Assembly: GCF_019793435.1 (NCBI RefSeq)
Contig: NZ_JAILYH010000001.1
Span: 62,001 to 126,000, forward strand
Source: Rhizobium redzepovicii
GTDB lineage: Bacteria > Pseudomonadota > Alphaproteobacteria > Rhizobiales > Rhizobiaceae
Reading direction: 5' to 3'
DNA length: 64,000 nucleotides
The position numbers and the translations under genes were made by a program. Position 1 is the first letter of the stretch; each line of letters begins with the position of its first letter. Below, piece after piece: positions 20,206-29,550 of this stretch. The notes under the pieces are model-generated. The model ran no database searches. It had not been told where the DNA came from and saw only the letters and a list, made by a program, of their open reading frames with translations.

Positions 20206-21402
20206 TCAATCCGGCCAGCGCAGCACGCCGTCGAAGCGGTGCCGGCTGCGGTTTTCGATCGGGGTTGCGATGATCTCGTTGGAGGCGCGCGCCTTGTCGA
20301 GTTCCTCAGCCAGGCGGTTTGCAACGATGACATCCTGGCCCGGATGCAGGTTGCACGGGTCGAGATAGAAATAGCGGTGCTCCACCTCATGGTCGCGTAC
20401 GATGATCGGCGGGTTGCCCCTCGCCAGCGCATCGGCCAGATCCCAGGCGGTGATATGGGCCTGCTCGGCATCGACGATAAGACGCAGCCGGTCGAGCGGA
20501 TTGTTGGTCGGATCGGGCTCGATCAGCGCGGTGACGCCGGGACGGCCGTCGAGTGTGCGCTTCCACAGGGTGAGCGAGCCGGTCTCGCGCTCGCGGATGC
20601 CGGCATGATCGCGCTTTTCCCAGGCTTCGAGGGCCGCCATGACGCCGAAGATGCTCTCCTTGCCGACCTTCATGCCGCGGCCGATGCCCATGTTCTGCAG
20701 AAAGGCATGACGCACCAGCTCCTTCCGGCCGGCAACGATGCCCGAGGTCGGGCCGCCGAGGAACTTGTGGCCGGAGTAAAGGGCGATATCGGCCCCCTGC
20801 TCCAGGAAGATCTTCAGGTCATATTCCGAGGCCGCATCGACAATCACCGGCACGCCCCTGGCATGGGCGATCTCGACGAATTCCTTGAGGTTCAGCAGGC
20901 CGTAATCGACGACATGGTGGGAGACGACATAGACAGCAGCGGCGGTCTTTTCGGTGATCGCCTTTTCCATGTGGAAACGATGGGTCGATGTTGCCTGGCC
21001 CACCAGCACGACCTTGCCGCCGGCCAGCCGGATCGCCTGGTCGACGGGGGCGCCATAACTGACGACATGGCCCATCTGCACCAGCACTTCGTTTTTCTCG
21101 GGCACGACATCCGGCAGTTTCTCGATCGCCAGCAGATTGTCGCCGGTGATGGCGCCGGCGACGGCCAGCGAAATTCCGGCCGAGCAGGAGGCGGTGATGA
21201 AGCCGGCCTCGCCGCCGGTCAGCCGGGCGATGACGGCGCTTGCCTTGCGCTGCAGGTCGTTGATCTCGACGAAATGCGGCAGGATCGATGCCATCGCTTC
21301 GATCGCCTCCGGCACGACGATCGACGCGCCGAGGCTGGTCATCGTGCCGGATACGTTGATGACGGGGCGAAGGCCGAGCGAAGGTCTGATGTCATTGGGC
21401 AT
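20206..21402 (-). CDS. SelA-like PLP-dependent enzyme
   Basis: The 398-residue protein belongs to fold type I PLP enzymes near SelA/DgaE. It shows the start [14 protein letters not shown], a [18 protein letters not shown] substrate/cofactor loop, VDAASEYDL with the PLP-nitrogen Asp and [14 protein letters not shown] with the Schiff-base Lys (near residue 222). Relatives include D-glucosaminate-6-phosphate ammonia-lyase and enzymes that eliminate or transfer amino groups. Together with RidA in the same operon, a lyase that releases an enamine/imine is plausible. The substrate is unknown. GGAG lies at proper spacing before ATG 21402. Confidence 0.85.
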   Translation of the reverse strand: MPNDIRPSLGLRPVINVSGTMTSLGASIVVPEAIEAMASILPHFVEINDLQRKASAVIARLTGGEAGFITASCSAGISLAVAGAITGDNLLAIEKLPDVVPEKNEVLVQMGHVVSYGAPVDQAIRLAGGKVVLVGQATSTHRFHMEKAITEKTAAAVYVVSHHVVDYGLLNLKEFVEIAHARGVPVIVDAASEYDLKIFLEQGADIALYSGHKFLGGPTSGIVAGRKELVRHAFLQNMGIGRGMKVGKESIFGVMAALEAWEKRDHAGIRERETGSLTLWKRTLDGRPGVTALIEPDPTNNPLDRLRLIVDAEQAHITAWDLADALARGNPPIIVRDHEVEHRYFYLDPCNLHPGQDVIVANRLAEELDKARASNEIIATPIENRSRHRFDGVLRWPD

Positions 21403-21471
21403 GAAGGTCTCCAGAAGTCTCAGTCGAGCAACGGGCCATGGTGGACGCTGCTCCGAATATGAAAGCTCTCG

Positions 21472-21969
21472 TCAGCCATTCAAGGCGACGATCGCCTCGA
21501 TTTCAACGGTGATGTTGCCGGGCAGCGAGCCGAAGCCGACGGCCGAGCGGGCATGTTCGCCGGCCGCGCCGAAGACGGCAATCAGCAGATCCGAGCAGCC
21601 GTTGATGACACTCGGATGATCCTCGAACTCAGGCACGGCATTGACCATGCCGAGAAGCTTGACCACCCGCTTGACGCGGGAGAGATCGCCGAGCGCATCA
21701 TGCATGACGGCGAGCAGATTGATGCCGGTCAGCCGTGCATGCCGGTAAGCCTCATCGACACCGACATTAGCGCCGACTTTGCCGGCGTGCAGGAAGCCGT
21801 CTGCCTCGCGCGGCCCCTGGCCGGAGAGGTAGAGCATATTGCCCTCCACCACATGCGTCACGAAATTGGCGATCGGCGGCGGCGGCGGCGGCAGCTTGAT
21901 GCCGAGGGCGGCTAACCGTTGGTAAGGCGAATTCTCAACCTTGCCGGCGGCGTTGGGAAACTGATTCAC
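21472..21969 (-). CDS. RidA (YjgF/YER057c/UK114) family protein
   Basis: The 165-residue product has the RidA fold, with the extended N-terminus of the longer subgroup. VVEGNMLYLSGQGPRE and HDALGDLSRVKRVVKLLGMVN are typical, and EHARSAVGFGSLPGNITVEIEAIVAL is the C-terminal signature, including the RSAVG arginine that binds substrate carboxylate. RidA deaminates reactive 2-aminoacrylate-type enamines from PLP enzymes. It sits directly before the PLP gene, which fits that role. GTG 21969 has AGGAG 5 bases upstream and is preferred to ATG 21984. Confidence 0.9.
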   Translation of the reverse strand: MNQFPNAAGKVENSPYQRLAALGIKLPPPPPPIANFVTHVVEGNMLYLSGQGPREADGFLHAGKVGANVGVDEAYRHARLTGINLLAVMHDALGDLSRVKRVVKLLGMVNAVPEFEDHPSVINGCSDLLIAVFGAAGEHARSAVGFGSLPGNITVEIEAIVALNG

Positions 21970-22032
21970 GCAAACTCCTGTCATGCGAATTGGATTAGGC
22001 GAATTTCGATTGGCCGACGTCTGGCCAGCGGA

Positions 22033-22902
22033 TTAAAGGTCCTTGCGAAGTCTTGGATCGAGCATGTCCCTGAGGCCGTCGCCGACCATCTGCAGCGACA
22101 GCACCGAGAGGATGATGGCGACACCGGGAAACAGCGTCATCCAGTCGGCCTGGCCGATATATTGGCGGCCGGCTGCAATCATCGTTCCCCAGGTCGGAAT
22201 TTCCGGGCTGACACCGAGGCCGAGGAAAGACAGACCGGCTTCGGCAAGCATCGCGCTGGCGAAGAGGAACGTCGCCTGCACCAGGATCGGCGACAGCAGG
22301 TTGCGCAGCACGTGCCGGGTCATGATGTGGAAAGTGGAAATGCCGAGCGCCCTCGCCGCCTCGACATAAGGCAGCTCGCGGATGACGAGGGTCGAGGCGC
22401 GGACGATGCGGGCCAGACGCGGCGCATAGACGATCGACAGGGCGATGATCACAGTGGTCAAGGACGGGCCGAGCGCGGCGACGAGGGCGATCGCCAGCAG
22501 AATATCCGGGAATGCCATCATCGCATCGATCAGCCGGGCGATCGGCGTATCGAGCTTCTGGAAAAAGCCGGCAAGCAGGCCGAGCGTCACGCCGATCACC
22601 GCCGACAGGCTGACGACCGCAACGCCGACGAGCAGCGACAGGCGGCCGGCAAAGATCGTCCGCGAGAAGACGTCGCGGCCGAACTCGTCCGTGCCGAAGA
22701 AGAAGGTGCCGCTCGGCGGCTTCAGCCGGTTGACGATGGAAAGCTTGGAGGGCGAATAGGGCGAGACGACAGGCGCGAAGACCGCCAGCAGCACGAAGAT
22801 CGCCAGGATCAACAGGCCGAAGGCCACCGTCTTGCGCTTGAGCAGACGGCGGACGAATTTGCTGCCGTCGCTCTCGGCTGATTTGATTGCGATATCGGCC
22901 AT
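22033..22902 (-). CDS. Peptide-type ABC importer permease (DppC-like)
   Basis: 289 residues with an N-terminal membrane segment after a basic tail, then the BPD_transp_1 domain. The FFGTDEFGRDVFSRTIFAGR motif is characteristic of DppC/OppC, and the cytoplasmic EAA loop is visible as EAARALGISTFHIMTRHVLRN. Its ATG overlaps the stop codon of the preceding permease gene by one base (TGATG), so they are translated together. It forms the channel in the inner membrane with the DppB-like subunit. Confidence 0.93.
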   Translation of the reverse strand: MADIAIKSAESDGSKFVRRLLKRKTVAFGLLILAIFVLLAVFAPVVSPYSPSKLSIVNRLKPPSGTFFFGTDEFGRDVFSRTIFAGRLSLLVGVAVVSLSAVIGVTLGLLAGFFQKLDTPIARLIDAMMAFPDILLAIALVAALGPSLTTVIIALSIVYAPRLARIVRASTLVIRELPYVEAARALGISTFHIMTRHVLRNLLSPILVQATFLFASAMLAEAGLSFLGLGVSPEIPTWGTMIAAGRQYIGQADWMTLFPGVAIILSVLSLQMVGDGLRDMLDPRLRKDL

Positions 22903-23843
22903 CAGTAGCGCACCCTCGGATCGACCAACAGATAGAGCATGTCGATCGCAAAATTGATCAGCACATAGAGGGCGGCGATGACGAGCAGCGCCCCCTGGAT
23001 GACGGGGTAATCGCGCCGCAGCACCGCCGAGACGACGAGATTGCCGACACCCGGCAGGCCGAAAACGGTTTCGGTGACGACGGCGCCTGAGATCAGCACC
23101 GCCGCCGTCAGGCCGAGCACCGTCAGGATCGGGATCAGCGCATTCTTCAGCGCGTGCTTGAGGATGACCTTGCGCTCGACCAGCCCCTTGGCGCGCGCCG
23201 TGCGGATATAGTCGTCGCCTAGCACATCGAGCATCGAGGCGCGAGTGAAGCGCAGGATCAGCGCCGAGGAGACGATGCCGAGCGCAAAGGCCGGCAGTGT
23301 CAGGTGATACATTCGGTCCGCGAAGGTCGAGCCGGGGCCGCCATAGCCCGAGACCGGGAAGAGGTTGAGCCGGACGGCGAAGAACTGCATCAGGATGAGG
23401 CCGAGCCAGAAGCTCGGGATGCTGGCGGCAAACATCGCCAGCGTCGTTGCCGCCTGGTCGACGAAGGAGCCGCGCCGATAGGCGGCGTAGATGCCGATCG
23501 GCAAGGCGATGATGCTGGCGATGGCGAGCGAAAACAGCGTCAGGAAGAAGGTCGGCTCGGCGCGGTCGAGCAGAGCGGAGGTGACGGGCATGTTGAGGAA
23601 GATCGACTGGCCGAGATCACCCTTCAGCAGCTGGCCGATATAATAGAGATATTGCAGACTGAGGGATTGATCGAGGCCGAGCCGGGCGCGGAGATCGGCA
23701 ACATCCTGCGGCGTCGCATCCGGCCCGAGCATGACGGCGGCCGGGTCGCCCGGCGTCACGCGCACGATGACGAAGACGATCGTGACGACGAGAAACATCA
23801 CGACGATCATGCCAAAGAAGCGCTGGAGGATGTAGCGGATCAT
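22902..23843 (-). CDS. Peptide-type ABC importer permease (DppB-like)
   Basis: 313 residues with about six membrane segments. It begins with MIRYILQRFFGMIVVMFLVV, the typical DppB start, and has the EAA loop as YIRTARAKGLVERKVILKHALKN. The C-terminus ends with LINFAIDMLYLLVDPRVRY, a nearly invariant DppB ending. It follows the binding-protein gene after an 81 bp gap that holds a strong terminator-like hairpin. Confidence 0.93.
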   Translation of the reverse strand: MIRYILQRFFGMIVVMFLVVTIVFVIVRVTPGDPAAVMLGPDATPQDVADLRARLGLDQSLSLQYLYYIGQLLKGDLGQSIFLNMPVTSALLDRAEPTFFLTLFSLAIASIIALPIGIYAAYRRGSFVDQAATTLAMFAASIPSFWLGLILMQFFAVRLNLFPVSGYGGPGSTFADRMYHLTLPAFALGIVSSALILRFTRASMLDVLGDDYIRTARAKGLVERKVILKHALKNALIPILTVLGLTAAVLISGAVVTETVFGLPGVGNLVVSAVLRRDYPVIQGALLVIAALYVLINFAIDMLYLLVDPRVRY

Positions 23844-23878
23844 GAATGCTGGCCTTCAAGCCCTTGCAGATGCAGCAG

Positions 23879-23915
23879 AAAAAACCGGCGCCGAGCCCCG
23901 CAGGGCCGGCACCGG
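23879..23915 (-). terminator. Intrinsic terminator / attenuator inside the importer operon
   Basis: On the minus strand a GC-rich stem (CCGGTGCCG-GCCC pairing with GGGC-TCGGCGCCGG, one bulge and one G-U) closes on TGCG and is followed by six U. It lies 9 bp after the binding-protein stop codon and 35 bp before the permease start. This meets the criteria of an intrinsic terminator. Partial read-through would set a high ratio of binding protein to membrane parts. Confidence 0.8.
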
Positions 23916-23924
23916 CGGCGATGC

Positions 23925-25451
23925 TTACTTCTTGATCGAAGCGTTCCAGAAATACGGCCACGGGGCCGGATCGACACCTTCAAGCTTGACCGACTTTGCC
24001 GCGACGGCGTTGAAATCGCCGATCTTCATGAAGGGCGCGTCTGTATAGATAGCCTTCTGGACATCGGCCCAGAGCGCCACGCGTTTCGTCGGGTCGACCT
24101 CGGAGGTGAAGGCATCGACGGCGGCCTTGCGGGCCGGCGTATCCCACCAGCCGGGCGAACTGGTCGAGAGCGAGCCGATCAGCGCCGGCTCCGGCAGGAA
24201 GGGGCTGTGGGTGATGTAGATATCCCAGAGCTTCGGATCGGTGCGGCGCTGCGTCAGCGTCGCCCAGTCCACCACCTGCATATCGACGGTGAAGCCGGCA
24301 AGCTTCAGATATTCGGCGGCGACCTGCGCCATCTTGTAGTGAAATTCGTACTGGCGGCTGGTCAGGATGCGGATCGGCTCGCCATTGTAGCCGGCCTTCT
24401 TGGCGGCAGCGGCAGCCCCTTCCGGATCGGCGACGTTATAGGCGCCTTCGACGCCGGCATCCGTCGACCAGGAAAAGGTCTTCGGATAGATGGCGCCGTC
24501 GAGCGCATAAAAGTCCTTGCTGCCGAAAGCCGCGGCCAGCATGTCTTCCATGCTGAGCGCCTGGCGGATCGCCTTGCGAACCTCGACATTCCCGGCAACA
24601 CCCTCCTTCGTGTTGAAGACGAAGACCGGGTAGCCGAAGGGCTTCAACATGACCGGCTGCGAGGCGGTAGAGGCCTTCAGCTTGTCGTAGGATTCGACCG
24701 GGATCGAATCGACATAATCATACTGGCCGGAGATGGCGGCCTCGACGCGGGTGTTCGGGTCCGGCACCGGCACGAAGCGGATTTCATCGAGATATTGATG
24801 GCGGGCGCCGCCATAACCATTGCTGTCGCCTTCGCGGGACTTGTAGCCGTCGAAGCGGACGAGCTGGATATACTGGTCGGCCTTGCGCTCCTTCAGCATA
24901 TAGGGGCCGGTGCCGATGAACTCCTTCATCGGCTCATCCTGCTTTTCGGCAGGGATGATGATCGCCGCCGAGTTGTTGAAGGCGAGCAGCGAGGTCAGTG
25001 GCGCATAGGGCTGCTTCAGCGTAATCGTCACGGTCGCAGGATCGGTCGCGGTGATCTTGTCGATGAAGCCGGCCACCTGTTTGCCGCGCGAAGCAATCTT
25101 CATCCAGCGGTTCAGCGAGGCGACGACATCGTCCGAGGTCATGTCGCTATTGTCGTGGAACTTGATGCCGGTCCTGAGCTTGATCGTATAGGTTTTGCCG
25201 TCGGCGCTGATCTCGGGCAGACTTTCCGCCAGCAGCGGCGTGACGTTCCAGCTCTTGTCGAACGTATAGAGCGTTTCGAAAATATGCTGCGTAACGATGC
25301 CGACGAGATCGGCCGTCGACGACATCGGATCGAGCGTCGGCGGCTCGCCGATCGTCGCGACATTGATGACGCCGCCCTTCTCCTCAGCAAGCAGGGTCGA
25401 AGGCAGGGCGACGAGCGCAGTGCCGAGCAGGAATGCGACAAGCGGTTTCAT
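23925..25451 (-). CDS. Peptide-type ABC importer binding protein (SBP family 5)
   Basis: The 508-residue protein begins with a signal peptide (MKPLVAFLLGTALVALPSTLLA, cut after LLA) and reads as SBP_bac_5: IGEPPTLDPMSSTADLVGIVTQHIFETLY, then KTYTIKLRTGIKFHDN and later NTKEGVAGNVEVRKAIRQALS. These periplasmic proteins bind peptides, opines, nickel or oligosaccharides. It is the first gene of the operon that ends with the AllE-like gene. ATG 25451 is preceded by GGGAG. The ligand is not predictable by eye. Confidence 0.92.
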   Translation of the reverse strand: MKPLVAFLLGTALVALPSTLLAEEKGGVINVATIGEPPTLDPMSSTADLVGIVTQHIFETLYTFDKSWNVTPLLAESLPEISADGKTYTIKLRTGIKFHDNSDMTSDDVVASLNRWMKIASRGKQVAGFIDKITATDPATVTITLKQPYAPLTSLLAFNNSAAIIIPAEKQDEPMKEFIGTGPYMLKERKADQYIQLVRFDGYKSREGDSNGYGGARHQYLDEIRFVPVPDPNTRVEAAISGQYDYVDSIPVESYDKLKASTASQPVMLKPFGYPVFVFNTKEGVAGNVEVRKAIRQALSMEDMLAAAFGSKDFYALDGAIYPKTFSWSTDAGVEGAYNVADPEGAAAAAKKAGYNGEPIRILTSRQYEFHYKMAQVAAEYLKLAGFTVDMQVVDWATLTQRRTDPKLWDIYITHSPFLPEPALIGSLSTSSPGWWDTPARKAAVDAFTSEVDPTKRVALWADVQKAIYTDAPFMKIGDFNAVAAKSVKLEGVDPAPWPYFWNASIKK

Positions 25452-25678
25452 ATGAGAGCTCCCAGTTAAGTTCCACAATTATGTAATTCATGTTTTTGTA
25501 ACAGAATAAGAGATGAAATGATCGTGTCAAGCGGAAGCCGTGGATTATGTCGTGAGACGAGCGTCGCAGCGGCAAACAGCGCCGAACCGCATGTGCGGCT
25601 GGCCGCCTGCGCGAAGCTCGCGCATGATGCGGGCGTGAAGAATCGGCAGCGCCACGGCTTCAATAAAGCGAGGATGGA
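25452..25678. promoter_or_regulatory. Divergent promoter region (importer operon / DUF1349)
   Basis: The 227 bp between divergent genes are AT-rich next to the importer gene. AATTA-TG-TAATT at 25477-25488 is a short inverted repeat that might be an operator, 26 bp upstream of the binding-protein start. No regulator gene adjoins the operon. Confidence 0.35.
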
Positions 25679-26263
<585 letters not shown>

Positions 26264-26331
26264 GGAACGCTGTGACGCATTCAAGCGCCTCATGCCGACT
26301 GCACCACCTGGAACAGGAGACACAGCCATCC

Positions 26332-26646
26332 TCACTCGGGCATGTCGTATTCTCGACGGCAATATACAAACCCAGACAATGCGTCCAAATCTTTGAAAAG
26401 CCGCGTTGCGTAGGAACATTCCGTATCGATACGTTCGATCAGTTCCGGTCCGGCAGAGGCGAAAACGTTTGTGGATAATACTTCCGCGCTTTCGATATCA
26501 AACTCGGTCGGCTCACGCTCAAGGTAATATCTTATGAGAAGAGCCTTTTCATCGAATTCGACGGCGATGGCCCTAATCGCTGGGTAAATCTCTCCCAGTA
26601 GATTTCGCCAGATATTGAGGACAAGCCAGTTTGGAAGTTTGTTCAC
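26332..26646 (-). CDS. Putative CDI immunity-type protein, 104 residues
   Basis: Small soluble acidic protein starting (GTG) MNKLPNWLVLNIWRNLLGEIYP and containing IAVEFDEKALLIRYYLEREPTEFDIESAEVLSTNV. The pattern (a compact alpha/beta protein with a strand ending in RYYLxREPTxxDxE) resembles orphan immunity proteins found behind cdiA genes. It is the most distal gene of the minus-strand train that follows cdiA. AAGGG precedes the GTG. No toxin for it is visible; the assignment rests mainly on position and style. Confidence 0.55.
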   Translation of the reverse strand: MNKLPNWLVLNIWRNLLGEIYPAIRAIAVEFDEKALLIRYYLEREPTEFDIESAEVLSTNVFASAGPELIERIDTECSYATRLFKDLDALSGFVYCRREYDMPE

Positions 26647-26668
26647 TGTTGTCGCCCTTGCACTGAGC

Positions 26669-26920
26669 TCACGAATTCGAATGCCTGAGGAAGTGCCATG
26701 TATCCTCCTCCAGGTTCATTTCCTCGGCTAGCTCCCGAATGGTGATCAGTTCCCCTGGAGCCGGCACCACGTCATGCTCGTACAATTGCGTGCATAGATT
26801 TTCCAATGCGACTGCGCACTCATTGTGCTTCGCAAGGGATATGTATTCGCCGATATATTCCTCGGGCAGGCGTCCGGTGAAATCACCTATGAGCTTGATC
26901 AGCTGTTTCTCAACTTCCAT
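26669..26920 (-). CDS. MafI-like immunity protein
   Basis: The 83-residue product reads MEVEKQLIKLIGDFTGRLPEEYIGEYISLAKHNECAVALENLCTQLYEHD, which resembles the MafI family, the immunity proteins of MafB toxins in Neisseria and other polymorphic toxin systems. The ALENLCxQLYE core is typical. ATG 26920 with a GTGAGGTG site is preferred over a GTG at 26974. It lies 22 bp from the next immunity-like gene. It probably protects against a toxin no longer encoded here, or one delivered by neighbours. Confidence 0.65.
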   Translation of the reverse strand: MEVEKQLIKLIGDFTGRLPEEYIGEYISLAKHNECAVALENLCTQLYEHDVVPAPGELITIRELAEEMNLEEDTWHFLRHSNS

Positions 26921-27087
26921 ACGCACCTCACGGGGCTTGAGCGCTAAATCTATGAAATAATCCGAGCAACTCACCTATCCATGAGGAATTCGGCATTGCA
27001 CGAAACACAAACCGTTTACCGGCTGTCCACCCACTCAACTTTCATCCGGTAACGAGTATCTCGGCTTTTTTTGAACCGCCTGCTCCA

Positions 27088-28026
27088 TCAATATTGGAGT
27101 GCAGCGCGCGTGGGAGCTACAGCGGTAAAGCGTGCGTCGCTGAAATCATACAGGCGCTGAAAGGCATCTTCGCGCTTGTCGGCATAATATCGGAATTGGC
27201 TTTTCGACAATCGGTAGATGCAACCACCCCGGGCGAACACAAGGTCGCCGCCGTCCCAATCGGCCCAATCGCTCTCAGGCAGATCGATGAGCAGGGTTCC
27301 GTCGCGATCAATCACACGATAATCGAGGCCGTACCACGCCTTTTGCCTGCGACCGATCGCGTGGAGTATCATTTGGAGGCGCCGACCGTTAGAACCGACC
27401 TTTTCCTCAACGTGCGGCTGGCTAAAGCGAAAAATCGCAGGCGCATTCAAACCGCAGTACGGCTCTTCACCGATCTCTACCACTCGCCAACCATCGCGCT
27501 CGCGCAGGAGGCCATTGATGGGTTCGTCCTCACCGCGGCCTGGCCGGTTCCCGCACGGCTTGACATGCATTCCCGGCTTTAGCCGAAATCCATCGGCGAG
27601 TTTGAAGCTGGCCTCCCACTCGGGGGAATGATTCAAAAGCAGTGTTTCCTCATCCTCGAAAATGCCGCCGCCGCCCCAGGCATCCCCTTTCGGCCAAAGG
27701 GCCAACGCCGTAAAGAATGGCGGCTTTGATATTGCTGTCCAGCTTCCGTAGGGCGCGCGATTTGTCGCTGCGAAATACACCAGCAGTCGGCCGGACGGGG
27801 AAAGATCGCAGCGTCGTTCGTAGATGCGTCCCTTGAACCATTGCCCATGTTCAAAAATATCGTTGCGCAGGTCCCAACGAATTAGCTGCACATGTTTGCT
27901 CGGGCCGCGACGGAATATAACACCCGTTCTCGCTCCCCGCGCAAGGATCGCATATAGCCGCGTTGCGGCCGGTTTGTTCCTCTGAACACCTTCGTCTGAG
28001 GCGGGGTTGCATTCTTTGATGGTCAA
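27088..28026 (-). CDS. Hypothetical protein in the CDI immunity region, 312 residues
   Basis: The sequence is rich in Trp, Arg and Gly with repeated beta-like stretches (GVIFRRGPSKHVQLIRWDL, GRIYERRCDLSPSGRLLVYFAA, GSWTAISKPPFFTALALWPKGDAWGGGGIF). No signal peptide or membrane segment. It may be a beta-propeller-like protein; I do not know a named family. The start is uncertain: TTG 28026 has GGGAAG upstream, and no early in-frame ATG exists. Its place among immunity-like genes suggests an immunity role, but it is much larger than usual, so it may be a passenger gene. Confidence 0.6.
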   Translation of the reverse strand: MTIKECNPASDEGVQRNKPAATRLYAILARGARTGVIFRRGPSKHVQLIRWDLRNDIFEHGQWFKGRIYERRCDLSPSGRLLVYFAATNRAPYGSWTAISKPPFFTALALWPKGDAWGGGGIFEDEETLLLNHSPEWEASFKLADGFRLKPGMHVKPCGNRPGRGEDEPINGLLRERDGWRVVEIGEEPYCGLNAPAIFRFSQPHVEEKVGSNGRRLQMILHAIGRRQKAWYGLDYRVIDRDGTLLIDLPESDWADWDGGDLVFARGGCIYRLSKSQFRYYADKREDAFQRLYDFSDARFTAVAPTRAALQY

Positions 28027-28134
28027 CTAGACTGCTTCCCAAGCTTGAGGTGTTTTTCCCGATCCACACCTCACAACGGGCCAGAGCTTACTTCAATTAA
28101 ACGGGGCAAGGTCAAAGGCTTATCCATGGTTGCG

Positions 28135-28539
28135 TCACCCAAATAATTGAGAAATGCGGTCCGGGACGGATGACGCCGACTTACCAATGTTGTTTTTGAC
28201 CAACCAAGGACCGGCAACGAGATCGATATTGTCGATGCCACCTCCATCAAATAAAATCTCTAAATCTTGACGAAACTCCTCAAATCCACCTTCGTATAAG
28301 GTTTTTCTAAAGTTACCGTTTTCCTGGCGGATGGATTTTCCAGGATTAAAATCTCCATCAGAAATCAGGAAATTTGCCAGCCGGAGTGCGTGGTTAAATC
28401 TGTCGGCTTCAGATTTTTCGTATGGGGCATCCTCGCTGTCGAAGCTAACGACACCGATGATGAACCCGAAGAATATTATATCCCTATCTCCTTCATCATA
28501 GAGGTAGTCCACGATTGTCCTTGCATATTCTCGATCCAT
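28135..28539 (-). CDS. Hypothetical protein, probable immunity, 134 residues
   Basis: Starts MDREYARTIVDYLYDEGDRDIIFFGFIIGVVSFDSEDAPYEKSE; very acidic and cytoplasmic, with a later GDFNPGKSIRQENGNFRKTLYEGGFEEF segment. The size, charge and lower GC than the surrounding core genes fit CDI immunity proteins, which neutralise basic nuclease toxins. No family recognised. An upstream in-frame start at 28584 exists, but the ATG at 28539 gives a more typical N-terminus. Confidence 0.55.
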   Translation of the reverse strand: MDREYARTIVDYLYDEGDRDIIFFGFIIGVVSFDSEDAPYEKSEADRFNHALRLANFLISDGDFNPGKSIRQENGNFRKTLYEGGFEEFRQDLEILFDGGGIDNIDLVAGPWLVKNNIGKSASSVPDRISQLFG

Positions 28540-28792
28540 AGTTTGCTTCTTGTCCGATGGAAGCTTATCGGCGGCCCCCGGCACTGCGAAACTCAGCGCT
28601 TATCCGGAGGATTTGAATATACTTTTCGGTTGGGTCGGAGAGGGCGCCAGCAGTATCTCGAGATACACCTCTCAATAAACGTAGAAAACGTCCTGTTCAC
28701 CACCGTCCAGGTCGTCTTCTCGCCCTTGCAGAGGAACCAACCATTGGTGCTGCCACATTGGAGACCGCCTTCTTTTACTTTCAGAGCTCGGC

Positions 28793-29431
28793 TCAATTGC
28801 TGGGCGGCGTCCTGATGATTGAATGCATGCCCGGCAATTGATCCGCCTGCGCCAAAAAATCGTGCGCGAGTTGTACATTTACGTTGTCGGTTAAGCCTAT
28901 CACGCCAAAACCAAAATCATCGTGTGGATAAAAAGCCAGATTCCAATCGCGTGAGATCATGAAGCAATGACCGTACAGTCCATACGCAATCATCTTTGCG
29001 ACAAGTAAAGATCTCACACTTTCGATAGGGAAATCATGCGCTTTCATCAGGGCAATATTCGCCCATTCCCTTTCGACCGATTCAGTATATTCCTGCGAAC
29101 TAGGATCACACCCAAATCGTTCTTTAAAACCAAATTCTTTGATAAGCCCAGCCCCCACAAGGCCCTCTATTAAATTGGCGTCTCGCTGGTCATCCGCAGC
29201 ATCGCCGTAATGCCCAACTTCGTCGGAGTTTGCGTGTACCGAGGATGCAATCAAAAAATATTCCAGATCGTTTCTGAAATATCGCATGAAGAAATCGACC
29301 GCAGATTCTTCCATGCCCGGCTCATATCGGGTGTCTCTTTCAAAAAAACCGAGGAAGCGATCTGATGCTCCATATCCCGCGAGATTGACTGACATCAGTA
29401 GCAACCGAAGGGTATCGCTCATTCTTCTCAT
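28793..29431 (-). CDS. Hypothetical protein in the CDI immunity region, 212 residues
   Basis: Starts MRRMSDTLRLLLMSVNLAGYGASDRFLGFFERDTRY, with AAGGAA upstream. It has an alpha-helical look (YEPGMEESAVDFFMRYFRNDLEYFLIASS; IESVRSLLVAKMIAYGLYGHCFM) and no signal peptide. Not recognised. It belongs to the same-strand train of AT-richer genes after cdiA, so an immunity function is plausible but unproven. Confidence 0.55.
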   Translation of the reverse strand: MRRMSDTLRLLLMSVNLAGYGASDRFLGFFERDTRYEPGMEESAVDFFMRYFRNDLEYFLIASSVHANSDEVGHYGDAADDQRDANLIEGLVGAGLIKEFGFKERFGCDPSSQEYTESVEREWANIALMKAHDFPIESVRSLLVAKMIAYGLYGHCFMISRDWNLAFYPHDDFGFGVIGLTDNVNVQLAHDFLAQADQLPGMHSIIRTPPSN

Positions 29432-29550
29432 GCACAGCTTCGATTCCTTAAACAGACGACCTCTCCTGCGTGGGCGCATCACATAAGTCGCTGCGCCCAT
29501 GTTTCGGTAAGCTTTGCTCCATTACAAAAGTCACGATGTGAACTGAACCA

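Noticed and set aside
23304-25469. Plus-strand ORF of 721 codons
   Set aside because: Antisense to the binding-protein and permease genes; no ribosome-binding site or recognisable fold.
28593-28796. Minus-strand ORF of 67 codons between two immunity-like genes
   Set aside because: No ribosome-binding site, no domain and an unusual Trp/Cys/Arg composition; left out, although a gene remnant is possible.
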